Shown here: positions 6,495 to 13,608 of the stretch, one piece after another
Position numbering within the stretch: position 1 is the first letter of the stretch
Layout: each line of letters begins with the position of its first letter
NCBI GenBank assembly: GCA_021809235.1
Contig: JAKBAG010000044.1
Location: 1-15,847 of the forward strand
Reading direction: 5' to 3'
Source of the DNA: Acidobacteriota bacterium
Lineage (GTDB): Bacteria > Acidobacteriota > Terriglobia > Terriglobales > Acidobacteriaceae
Length of the DNA stretch: 15,847 nucleotides
The notes under the pieces: generated by a model
Databases searched by the model: none
Seen by the model: only the letters and a program-made list of their open reading frames with translations
Told to the model about the DNA's origin: nothing
Position numbers and translations under genes: made by a program

Positions 6495-7493
6495 TCACGG
6501 CTGCGGGTTGGCGGGAAGTTGTTGCCCGTTGTACAGAAGCTTGAACTCTGAGCCAAACTGCTTGTAGTCCGTGTACTTGACGATCTCACGGATGTGAACA
6601 TCCTGGCTCAGGTAGCCGTTGCCGCCGCTGAAGTGCAGAATCCCCTCGCCCTTCGTATACGTCGGAAACCAGTACTTCCCATCCACCTGCTGGCGATAGG
6701 TCGTGAACGGCGGCGACAGATCCTCGTGTCCCTTGCGCAGATCATCCGGCACGTTCTTCCCGTTCGTGATCACAATCTGCATCGCCTCGGAGTCCACCCA
6801 GATGCGTCCCTGAAAGTACCGCTTGCCCTTCACCATCTGCTTCGGAGCCACGTCAAAGACGTAGCAAAGCACCTCGTCCACCTTTTCCCGACCCACATAG
6901 CTCACGTTGTACTGGCCCACATCCTCCTGGGTCAGCACAAACGGCAGCCGCTGCTGAATATCCTGGAAATCCGCCGGCGACATCGTAATCCGCTGCAGCG
7001 TATTCGGCGGCGCCTGCACCACCCGCTCTGTTCGCCTGCCATCCGGATCAAAGATCACGTCGTCCACCTCGTAGTACTGCCCATCCACCTTGTTGTCGTC
7101 GTCGATCGTCTGCACCGTGACCGCGCGGCGATAGGTGTAGTGGTCCAGCGCCGCACGGAAGGCCGACTCCTGCGCCGTGAATCGGGCAATGATCTGCTCC
7201 GGCGGCATGGGGGGTGGGCTCAGGTCCAGCGGACCAAAGCCGGAGTCCAGCGGCATTGGCGTGTAGGTCACCTCGGATGGCTTCTGCTTCTTTCCCGCCG
7301 CATACGCGGCAGGAACGCTGGCAAGCACCTGCAGGCAAGCCAACGCCAGGCAGGGCAATCCTCGTCTCAGCAAGGCTCTGCCGATCCCGGATTCCGGGAC
7401 CCGGCTCGGCCGCGGCCGGTCCAAATCTGCTGCTTCCGCGCCACGCCTACCTGACCGGAAGCTCGCCGCTGGCGGATGCTCCGCGTTACACAT
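6495..7493 (-). CDS. Exported LolA-fold (outer membrane lipoprotein-sorting-like) protein
   Basis: A secreted protein with a LolA/LolB-like fold. After a short Pro-rich linker (PLDSGFGPLDLSPPPMPPEQ) come YTYRRAVTVQTIDDD, then alternating beta-strands, with YFQGRIWVDSEAMQIV and DGKYWFPTYTKGEG typical of this fold in soil bacteria. It probably binds a lipid or hydrophobic ligand in the periplasm. The start is uncertain. The ATG at 7493 has GAGG nine bases upstream, but leaves ~40 Arg/Pro-rich residues before the hydrophobic core; a TTG at 7373 would give a textbook signal peptide (Leu-Arg-Arg, core, AYA). A GTG at 7517 is also possible. The gene is divergent from the kinase-like gene. Confidence 0.82.
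   Translation of the reverse strand: MCNAEHPPAASFRSGRRGAEAADLDRPRPSRVPESGIGRALLRRGLPCLALACLQVLASVPAAYAAGKKQKPSEVTYTPMPLDSGFGPLDLSPPPMPPEQIIARFTAQESAFRAALDHYTYRRAVTVQTIDDDNKVDGQYYEVDDVIFDPDGRRTERVVQAPPNTLQRITMSPADFQDIQQRLPFVLTQEDVGQYNVSYVGREKVDEVLCYVFDVAPKQMVKGKRYFQGRIWVDSEAMQIVITNGKNVPDDLRKGHEDLSPPFTTYRQQVDGKYWFPTYTKGEGILHFSGGNGYLSQDVHIREIVKYTDYKQFGSEFKLLYNGQQLPANPQP
7385..7399. repeat. 15-bp near-perfect palindrome at the alternative start of the LolA-like gene
   Basis: TCCCGGA and TCCGGGA flank a single T. It lies 12-26 bases upstream of the alternative TTG start at 7373, where a regulator site or structured leader would fall if that start is used; otherwise it is simply within the coding region. 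Confidence 0.3.
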
Positions 7494-7660
7494 ACCGGGT
7501 TGCCTCGTGCGCTGCACTCTTTTGGGTCATTTGCATACAACTTTAGACGCATGGTCGAATGAAGCAGTTGTCACGATCATGAAAGCTGGAGTTTTCTGCC
7601 CTCGCGGGAGTGCGCGGCAGCACAGGACCGGAATCCGTCAGCCACAGGTCACCTTGTCCG

Positions 7661-9697
7661 ATGCTCGACGACTATCAAATCCCGGCGGTAGCACTCATCG
7701 GCGCGCTTCTGTTCGCCTTTGTCTATCTGGCCCTGCGCGTGCGCAGTACCCGCACCGTGCTGTGGCTGCTGGGCATCGGCTGCACCGAGCTGTACGCAAT
7801 CTTCTTCTGGCGCGTCACCATGAGCATCCATTCGCCCATGGCCTGGCCCTTCCAGGGCACACTGCCGCCCAGCGCCCCATGGATGAGCATCGCCGGTCCC
7901 ACGGTGCTCATGGTCGCCTCCGCCTTCCTGCTCGGCTCGCTTTCTCCGCTCAGCTTCCAGCTGGGTCGTCGCCGCATCCTCTTCGTCGTTCCCTACATTG
8001 CACCGCTGGTCGTCTACAGCATCCTCTCGAACGGCCTGCTGCCCCATCCGCACGGCGCGCAGATCTGGATCTATCTGCTTCTGGCCTGGTCGGCCATCGG
8101 CGTAGCCTTCCTCTGGAGCCTGCAGGACAACGTCATCCCCATCTGGCTCGCCGAGCTGGTGGTCTTCACCGCTGCCGTAGCCTGCGCCTGGTTCTTTGAT
8201 CATGGAAACATTTACTGGCCATTGTGGATCGGAATCTCCGGCAACCTGCTCATGATGGCGCTCCTGGTGCTCTACACCTATCGCCGTCTCTCGCCCGGTG
8301 TCTTCTTTGCTGTCCTGGGACTGGTGGTCTGGGCCGTTCCGCCCTTCATGGGTGTCCAGGGAACTGCCATGGATGCTTTCATGATCTCGCTGGCTCGCGC
8401 CTGGGTACTCAGCAAGGTCCTGCTCGCCATCGGACTGCTGCTGCTGGCCATGGAGGATGAAATCAGTGCCAACGTACTGGCCAGCCGAAGGGAACGCACC
8501 ATCCGCACCGAACTGCAGTCCTACGCCGATCAGCAGTTGACCGCGCGCAGCCTGGCCCAGTTCGAGCAGCAGTTGGCTCAGGTCTGCGCCATGATCGCAG
8601 CACAGAGTTGCTTCCGCCGCGTGGCGCTGGTGCTGCGCCAGCGCAGCGGTCGTCTCTCTGTGGCTGGCAGCGCCGGGCTGGATCGCGCCACGGTCGGCGC
8701 GCTCGATGCTGTGCTGGACCGCCTGCCGACCAACGCGCTGGACCAGCATCTGCCCCGCATTGCCGACCTTGCCCACGATCTGGATCTGGCTCCCTGGCTG
8801 GTTCCCGGCGATGATCTGGCGCGATTGCGCCAGACCCGCTTCACCGCCATCCTGATGGGCGACGGAGAGGTCGATGGCGCCATCCTGCTGGCCGACCCGC
8901 GGGCTTCGACACCGCTCTCTGCCGACGACCTGCTGCCGCTGCACATTCTGGCCGAGCGGCTGCGCTCCGCACGCGCACAAAGCTTCACGCTGGGTCGGCT
9001 CATCGACGCCGAGCGCTCCACCGGAACCAGCCATCTGGCCACCCGGCTTGTGCAGCAGATGCACAATCCGCTGACCGTCATCCTCGGCTACGGCTCGCTG
9101 CTGGAGGAGTTGCTGCCGCAGGGACTGGAACATACGGCCACGCAGGCCATTCTGCTGGAGGCGCGGCGCATGCGCTCCACCATTAACCGGCTCACGCAGT
9201 TGACCCGCGACCAGAGCGAGCGCTATACGGAGTTTGAGATCGGCGAGCTGCTGGCCGACGTGGAGCAGTTGCACCGCGCCGATTTTCTGCGGGAGTCGAT
9301 TGAGTTTTCCCAGCAGCTCGATACAGGACTGCCCAAACTCTATGGCAACCAGCATCGCATCCGGCAGGTGCTCATGCATCTGTTTGCCAGTGCCATCAGT
9401 GCAGTGCAGTCCAACCGCGTGCAGACGGCAAAACGGATTCTGGTGCAGGCCATGCTGCATGGGGAATGCGTGCGCCTGGAAATGCGCTACAGCGGCGCCA
9501 GGCTCAGCCATCCGGAGCGGCTGCTGGAAGCGCTGCACACCGGCAGCGATGCCGACGTGGCCACCGGGATTGGCCTGAGCCTTTCCGCAGAGATTCTGCG
9601 GGAGTATGGCGGCAGCATCACCGTGCGCAACCTGGAACCACAGGGCGTGCTGATCACAGTCGATGTGCCGGTGCGCGAGACTCCGCCAAGAGTCTGA
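7661..9697 (+). CDS. Membrane histidine-kinase homologue with GAF-like domain; catalytic boxes degenerate
   Basis: A 678-residue sensor. Residues 6-265 hold about eight hydrophobic segments with short loops, then a linker helix (270-300), a GAF-like domain (~300-438), a HisKA-like helix pair (~455-525) and an HATPase-like domain (~565-675). Aligning QQMHNPLTVILGY with the usual AHEINNPLTVILGY puts Gln465 at the phosphoacceptor His; His468 sits three residues later. The N box reads MHLFASA, with His573 and Ser577 for the two Asn. The G1 box reads YSGARL (610-615) in place of DxGxGI. The G2 box TGIGLSLS (635-642) is intact. It is therefore probably a pseudokinase or ligand-binding scaffold. The ATG at 7661 is preferred over the GTG at 7610 because it starts directly before the first membrane segment. 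Confidence 0.88.
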   Translation: MLDDYQIPAVALIGALLFAFVYLALRVRSTRTVLWLLGIGCTELYAIFFWRVTMSIHSPMAWPFQGTLPPSAPWMSIAGPTVLMVASAFLLGSLSPLSFQLGRRRILFVVPYIAPLVVYSILSNGLLPHPHGAQIWIYLLLAWSAIGVAFLWSLQDNVIPIWLAELVVFTAAVACAWFFDHGNIYWPLWIGISGNLLMMALLVLYTYRRLSPGVFFAVLGLVVWAVPPFMGVQGTAMDAFMISLARAWVLSKVLLAIGLLLLAMEDEISANVLASRRERTIRTELQSYADQQLTARSLAQFEQQLAQVCAMIAAQSCFRRVALVLRQRSGRLSVAGSAGLDRATVGALDAVLDRLPTNALDQHLPRIADLAHDLDLAPWLVPGDDLARLRQTRFTAILMGDGEVDGAILLADPRASTPLSADDLLPLHILAERLRSARAQSFTLGRLIDAERSTGTSHLATRLVQQMHNPLTVILGYGSLLEELLPQGLEHTATQAILLEARRMRSTINRLTQLTRDQSERYTEFEIGELLADVEQLHRADFLRESIEFSQQLDTGLPKLYGNQHRIRQVLMHLFASAISAVQSNRVQTAKRILVQAMLHGECVRLEMRYSGARLSHPERLLEALHTGSDADVATGIGLSLSAEILREYGGSITVRNLEPQGVLITVDVPVRETPPRV

Positions 9698-9708
9698 GGC
9701 AGCCGCGT

Positions 9709-9714
9709 TACACT
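9709..9714 (+). promoter_or_regulatory. Candidate -10 element immediately upstream of recX
   Basis: TACACT lies nine bases before the recX ATG, so a transcript from it would be nearly leaderless. No clear -35 box is seen. The nine-base string TACACTGCC is shared with the DPP-IV upstream region. Confidence 0.25.
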
Positions 9715-9722
9715 GCCCATGC

Positions 9723-10319
9723 ATGGAGTTTTCCCGCGCAAAACGATCGCAGAAACCTCGGCAGCCCCTCGATGAATCGGAGTTACACGAGTATGCGCTG
9801 AAGCTGCTGGGCCAGCAGATGCGCACCATGGCCGATCTGCGCCGCAAGCTGAGGTCACGCGCAGAGCCGGGCGACCAGGGCGCCGCCAGTGTCCAGGCGG
9901 TGCTGGAGCGTCTGCAGGCCTACAAGCTGGTGGATGACGGCGCGTATGCAGAAAATTTTGTGCAGATGCGGCAGCAAAACCAGAAGCACGGTCCGCGTCG
10001 GCTGCGCAACGACCTGGCCACCAAGGGTGTGGACCGAGAGCTGGCGGCTCGCACGGTGGAGGCGCGGTTTGCCGATGTGGACGAGGTGCAGCTGGCACGG
10101 GAACACCTGGAACGCAAACGCATCCAGAAGCCGGAGGATGCGCGGCAGACGGCACGCGTGATGCGTCGGCTGGTCGCTGCCGGCTTCTCCGCGCGCACGA
10201 TTCATGCGGTACTTCGGCAGTGGAATGTGGCGCTGGAAAACGAAGTGGAGGAGTTGGACGGCGATGCTCCCGAGTGGGATGCGCCGGAGCAGGAGGAGCC
10301 GGAGCACGGCGATGCGTGA
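9723..10319 (+). CDS. recX: RecX-family regulatory protein
   Basis: A 198-residue RecX homologue, which binds RecA filaments and limits recombination and the SOS response in the cytoplasm. The three-helix repeats are visible: ALKLLGQQMRTMADLRRKL (26-42), KLVDDGAYAENFVQMR with KHGPRRLRNDLATKGV (68-103), and VMRRLVAAGFSARTIHAVL (147-164). The LVDDxxYAxxF and GPxRLRxxLxxKG motifs are hallmark. Residues 172-198 form a strongly acidic tail (Glu/Asp/Pro), which is not a core family feature. The start is the ATG at 9723, 25 bases after the kinase-like gene, without a clear Shine-Dalgarno; the open frame upstream of it overlaps that gene and is not protein-like. recA is not adjacent, as is the case in many phyla. 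Confidence 0.9.
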   Translation: MEFSRAKRSQKPRQPLDESELHEYALKLLGQQMRTMADLRRKLRSRAEPGDQGAASVQAVLERLQAYKLVDDGAYAENFVQMRQQNQKHGPRRLRNDLATKGVDRELAARTVEARFADVDEVQLAREHLERKRIQKPEDARQTARVMRRLVAAGFSARTIHAVLRQWNVALENEVEELDGDAPEWDAPEQEEPEHGDA

Positions 10320-10422
10320 AACCTGTGACGCGGTTGCAACTGGCATGACGCAGTATGCCGCGAGCAGATCGAAAAGGCGTTGCGCAGAGCCGACGCTGGT
10401 TGGCGACGACCCTGCCGGAGGC

Positions 10423-10437
10423 ACGGGTCAGACCCGT
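10423..10437. terminator. Small hairpin between convergent recX and the 92-residue gene
   Basis: ACGGGT and ACCCGT form a 6-bp stem with a 3-base loop, midway between two convergent gene ends (10319 and 10463). There is no T-tract, so it is only a weak terminator candidate. Confidence 0.3.
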
Positions 10438-10462
10438 ACGCACGCTCCTCGGAGAAGCCGGG

Positions 10463-10741
10463 TCAGAACTTGACTCCGAGCGACTCGAGGAAGCTCTTCA
10501 CATCAGGCCAGACAGCCTTCAGATCGACCGCGGTCTGGTAGTCGAGTGCAAAGTTGAGCGGGTTGCCAGCCACGCCGCCAAGATCGGTGAGCGGCTTTTC
10601 CACCGCAGAGACCAGCGTGGCAAGAGCGGCTACAACAGCCGGAGCCGCCGCCAGCAGAACCTTGGCCTTGCCCAGCCAGCGCAGGGCGTCCTCGACGCCG
10701 ATTACGATTCCTTTTTCCACGTTCACCAGAAGATTTGCCAT
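10463..10741 (-). CDS. Small hypothetical protein with Ala-rich hydrophobic helix (92 residues)
   Basis: Family not recognised. The N-terminus (residues 5-26) is an amphipathic helix with alternating charge, followed by an Ala/Val/Leu-rich hydrophobic stretch at 28-46 (VLLAAAPAVVAALATLVSAV) long enough to span or insert into a membrane, a Gly/Pro hinge (KPLTDLGGVAGNPLN) and a C-terminal helix ending SFLESLGVKF. The size and single hydrophobic helix resemble holin-like or small membrane-associated proteins, but no phage genes are nearby and this is only a shape comparison. GAGG lies 10 bases before the ATG. The frame is open further upstream to 10954, but that part is Arg/Cys-rich and unlike protein. 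Convergent with recX. Confidence 0.7.
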   Translation of the reverse strand: MANLLVNVEKGIVIGVEDALRWLGKAKVLLAAAPAVVAALATLVSAVEKPLTDLGGVAGNPLNFALDYQTAVDLKAVWPDVKSFLESLGVKF

Positions 10742-11154
10742 CGTCGTTTGTCCTCGTTCTCCCCGGGTCGAAAGACCCACAGAGATTTCCGGCTCGGATG
10801 GCGATGCCCGCCTCCTGCAGCCTGCGACAGCAGCACACAGCGCGCGCTTCTGCCACTGTTGCGAGAGTACAAAAATGCAGCAAAATTCCCTGCCAGTCTG
10901 GACAGCAAGAATTCTGTTTGCAATCAGCGAGTTAGAAAAATCTTCCGTCCGCACCCCTTGACAGGCATTGCATGCGGCACAGGCGCGGCTCTGACCGCGC
11001 CCTCCGAGGCAACCGCAGCATGGGCGGCGCTCTCACTGGTCGCGAATGCCGCGAGAGAGAGCCAAAGGCAAAGCCGCGCTGGAGTGCGGCTTTGCCCGGA
11101 GGTTTGGAAGTTAGTGTCGGCGATCGGCATCCGCACTGGTCTGTTGGTTGCCGA
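10742..11154. other. Spacer between the 92-residue gene and the yeiH-family gene
   Basis: About 410 bp with no supported gene. The left part is A/T-richer on a local scale (10860-10950) and probably carries the promoter of the 92-residue gene, though I could not pick out a convincing -35/-10 pair. A 7-bp GC hairpin (GGCGCGG/CCGCGCC, 10982-11001) and the terminator of the right-hand cluster (11067-11096) lie in the right part. Confidence 0.5.
11067..11096 (-). terminator. Strong hairpin ending the right-hand gene cluster
   Basis: GGCAAAGCCGC and GCGGCTTTGCC are exact 11-bp arms; a G-T and a C-G pair extend the stem to 13 with a 4-base loop. It lies about 60 bases past the yeiH-family stop. 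On the minus strand the stem is followed by TTTGGCTCTCTC, a modest T-rich tail. Confidence 0.75.
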
Positions 11155-12078
11155 TTACAGGTGCAGGATGCCGATGCGGATGAGCCAGAGCGAGGTGGTG
11201 GCGACGACGATCCAGAGCAGGATGCCCTGCAGCAGCGGACGGAAGCCCACCTCGCGGAGGGTGTTGCGATGGATGCCGGTGCCGATGAGGAAGAGCGTGA
11301 CAGTGAGGCCAACGACGCCGAGGTGGTTCAGCGTGGGAAAGAGGAAGTGAAGCGCGGGCAGATAGGTATTGGCAACGGCAGCCAGGCAGAAGAAGAGGAT
11401 GAACCAGGGCCACTGGATCTGCGCCTTGCGGGAGCGGTGTGCGGTGGCGGCAGCAACGCTGACGGGGACGATCCAGAGAGCGCGGGCCAGCTTGACGGTA
11501 GTGCCGACGGCCAGGGCAATGGCGCCATATTTGGCAGCGGCACCGACGACGGAGCTGGTGTCATGAATGGCAAGCGCGGCCCAGAGTCCGAACTGGGTCT
11601 GGGAGAGATGGAGTGCTGAGCCGATGGCGGGAAACAGAAGCAGGGCGACGGAGTTGAGAACGAAGACGGTGCCAAGGGAGACGGCCATGGCTTCGTCATC
11701 AGCGCCGAGGATAGGAGCCAGCGCGGCGATGGCGCTGCCGCCGCAGATGGCGGTGCCGGCGGAGATGAGGAAAGAGGCCGTTCGCGGAACGCGAAGCAGG
11801 CGGCCAAGAATCCAGCCGAGGAGCAGGGCGAAGCTGATGCCGGCGGCGGTGTAAAGAAAGCCGGAGGCTCCGACGCGCAGGACCTCGGAGAGGTTCATGC
11901 CGAAGCCGAGGCCGACGACGGAGACCTGAAGCAGGAAGCGGGCAAGGCGGCGGGCATCCAGGTGGTAGGGATGGGTGACGCTGAGGCCGTAGACAAGACC
12001 AGCGGCCAGAGCAAGCGGCGGAGAAAGCAGTCCGCTGGCGGCAAGGATGAGCCCGACGAAAAAGAGATTCTTCGACAT
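11155..12078 (-). CDS. yeiH: YeiH-family (UPF0324) putative sulfate/sulfite exporter
   Basis: A 307-residue inner-membrane protein with about nine to ten hydrophobic segments, the usual size for the YeiH/UPF0324 family. Recognisable blocks are VSVVGLGFGMNL (53-64), the highly conserved SAGTAICGGSA (106-116) followed by ILGADDEAMAVSLGTVF, HDTSSVVGAA (172-181) and VKLARALWIVP (195-205). Family members are thought to export sulfate or sulfite; direct proof is limited. The ATG at 12078 is chosen over an earlier TTG at 12114 since the extra residues are not membrane-like; no strong ribosome-binding site is seen. A GGAATT direct repeat (12131-12136 and 12140-12145) lies upstream. The LysR-type regulator is the next gene upstream, as in the yeiE/yeiH pairing of enterobacteria, although there the genes are divergent. 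Confidence 0.9.
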   Translation of the reverse strand: MSKNLFFVGLILAASGLLSPPLALAAGLVYGLSVTHPYHLDARRLARFLLQVSVVGLGFGMNLSEVLRVGASGFLYTAAGISFALLLGWILGRLLRVPRTASFLISAGTAICGGSAIAALAPILGADDEAMAVSLGTVFVLNSVALLLFPAIGSALHLSQTQFGLWAALAIHDTSSVVGAAAKYGAIALAVGTTVKLARALWIVPVSVAAATAHRSRKAQIQWPWFILFFCLAAVANTYLPALHFLFPTLNHLGVVGLTVTLFLIGTGIHRNTLREVGFRPLLQGILLWIVVATTSLWLIRIGILHL

Positions 12079-12144
12079 GCAACCAGTGTGGGCGCGGCAA
12101 AACGCGATGTCCAAGCAGTAGTTCTGATGGGGAATTGAAGGAAT

Positions 12145-13188
12145 TTATCGGCTGCCGCCGGGGCGGTTTGCGGAGCGCGTTGCAGGGTTGGCTGCGGTGC
12201 GGGGCGCAGGGGATTTGCCCGTGGTTTTCCGGCTGGCTTTGGGAGCTTCACCTGCTTTGGCGGCAGGCGTTGCCAGTGTCGGTGGCCGGAACTGCGCGGC
12301 AAGGAAGCGGCGGAAGTCGAGTGCGATGCCCTGGGGCTGCGGGCTGGCGAGTGCGACGGAGCTGAAGGCGCGGCGGACGGCAAGATCGCGGACGGGGACG
12401 ATGCGGAACTGGCGGCCCAGACGGAGATCGCGGGCGACGGCCCAGCGGGAGACGAATCCGACGCCAAGACCAGCCTCGACGGCGGACTTGATGGCCTCCA
12501 CGGAGTCCAGCTCCATGGCGATACGGAGGGATTTGAGGCGGAGTCCGGCACGCTCGAGGGCCAGCTCCAGAACGCGGCGGGAGCCGGATCCGCGCTCGCG
12601 CATGAGCAGCGGAACAGTAGTCAGCGCGGAGGCGGAGATTTCGGCGTCCTGATCCCACTCGTGGGCGGCGGGGACGATCAGGACAAGCTCATCGTCGAGG
12701 AAAGCTTCGGTGCTGACCTCGCGGCTGCGTGCCGGGCCTTCAATGAGGCCGAGGGCAACCTGGCCCTCACGGACGCTGGCGACGATCTGCTCGGTGTTGC
12801 CGGTGGTGACGCGGAAGCGCGCCTGGGGGTGGTCGGCCAGAAACTGGCGTAGCAGCCGTGGCAGCAGGTATTGGCTGATGGTGGTGGAGACGCCGAGGGC
12901 AAGCTCACCACCGGATTGGCCGTCGAGGGCGGCCAGTTGCTGACCGGCCTCGACAAGCAGATGGTGGGAGCGCTGGGCTGCGGCGAGCAGGAGGCGACCG
13001 GCAGCGGTGAGGGCGATGTGCTGGCCGGCACGGTCAAAGAGCGGCATGCCCAGATCGTCTTCGAGAGCCTTGATCTGGAAGGTGACGGCCGGCTGGGTGA
13101 GATAGAGATCCTCAGCTGCCTTGCGGAAGCTGAGGTGGGCGGCGACGGCACGAAAGACGGTGAGGCGAAAGTTTTCCAGACTGGGCAT
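12145..13188 (-). CDS. LysR-type transcriptional regulator (CysB/YeiE-like) with basic C-terminal tail
   Basis: A 347-residue LysR-family regulator. The N-terminal winged helix-turn-helix is clear (residues 5-65: FRKAAEDLYLTQPAVTFQI and LGMPLFDRAG). The effector-binding domain covers about 90-298, beginning GELALGVSTTISQYLLP and including the family-typical VEAGLGVGFVSRWAV. The domain style and its place next to a yeiH-family gene suggest a YeiE-like sensor of sulfite or a related anion, by inference. The last ~46 residues (from ~302) are Ala/Pro/Lys/Arg-rich, low-complexity and probably disordered; most relatives stop near 300. GAGAGG eight bases before the ATG overlaps the osmC stop codon, implying coupled translation. 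Confidence 0.92.
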   Translation of the reverse strand: MPSLENFRLTVFRAVAAHLSFRKAAEDLYLTQPAVTFQIKALEDDLGMPLFDRAGQHIALTAAGRLLLAAAQRSHHLLVEAGQQLAALDGQSGGELALGVSTTISQYLLPRLLRQFLADHPQARFRVTTGNTEQIVASVREGQVALGLIEGPARSREVSTEAFLDDELVLIVPAAHEWDQDAEISASALTTVPLLMRERGSGSRRVLELALERAGLRLKSLRIAMELDSVEAIKSAVEAGLGVGFVSRWAVARDLRLGRQFRIVPVRDLAVRRAFSSVALASPQPQGIALDFRRFLAAQFRPPTLATPAAKAGEAPKASRKTTGKSPAPRTAANPATRSANRPGGSR

Positions 13189-13200
13189 GGATTGGGCCTC

Positions 13201-13608
13201 TCAGGCGGTGGTGATCTGGATGGCAATCTCCGGCTGGGAGGTGAGGGTGTTGTGGACCACGCACTGGTGGACTGAGCGCATCATGGCCTCCTGCTGGTCG
13301 GCGGTAAGCGGAACGGGGCACTGGACGCGGACGACGAAGTTGCCAATGCGCGCCGGTGGCTTGAGCTTCTCGGCGGAGACGGTGACAACCAGCCCGTTGC
13401 TGCCTTCGGCGGGGACCAGGTTGCGGGTCTTCAGGTACTGGGCGGCGTAAAAGGCTGCGCAGGAACAGAGCGAGGCCAGCAGCAGCTCGGGCGGGGTCAT
13501 GGCCGTGTCCTGACCGCCGTTTTCCGTGGGCTGGTCGGTGAGAATGGTGTGTCCGCGGGTTTCAATCGAGAAGCGGACGCCGTCGAGATGGCGGGTGGTG
13601 ACTTCCAT
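13201..13608 (-). CDS. OsmC/Ohr-family peroxide-reducing protein
   Basis: A 135-residue OsmC-family protein at the usual length. Members reduce organic or hydrogen peroxides with a pair of cysteines. Both are present: Cys50 in LASLCSCAAFYAA and Cys116 in HQCVVHNTL, each in its conserved helix; an extra Cys48 lies beside the first. The TPPELLLASL block before Cys50 is characteristic. The ATG at 13608 has AAAGGA eight bases upstream, a good site. However, the frame continues open and in phase upstream to an ATG at 13983, so a longer 260-residue form is possible. It lies 12 bases ahead of the LysR-type gene and downstream of a methyltransferase. Confidence 0.9.
   Translation of the reverse strand: MEVTTRHLDGVRFSIETRGHTILTDQPTENGGQDTAMTPPELLLASLCSCAAFYAAQYLKTRNLVPAEGSNGLVVTVSAEKLKPPARIGNFVVRVQCPVPLTADQQEAMMRSVHQCVVHNTLTSQPEIAIQITTA

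Noticed and set aside
5089..6567. A 492-codon plus-strand open frame, and a 324-codon one at 5385-6359
   Set aside because: Both run antisense through recognisable genes and encode Arg/Pro/Ser/His-rich sequence without domain-like pattern; they are products of GC-rich codon bias.
7649..9847. A 732-codon minus-strand open frame opposite the kinase-like gene
   Set aside because: It mirrors the coding strand exactly; the plus strand has membrane segments, a GAF-like domain and an ATPase motif, whereas this frame has no recognisable feature.
10355..11350. A 331-codon plus-strand open frame across the 92-residue gene, spacer and yeiH end
   Set aside because: Low-complexity Arg/Ser-rich product, antisense to two supported genes and across a strong hairpin.
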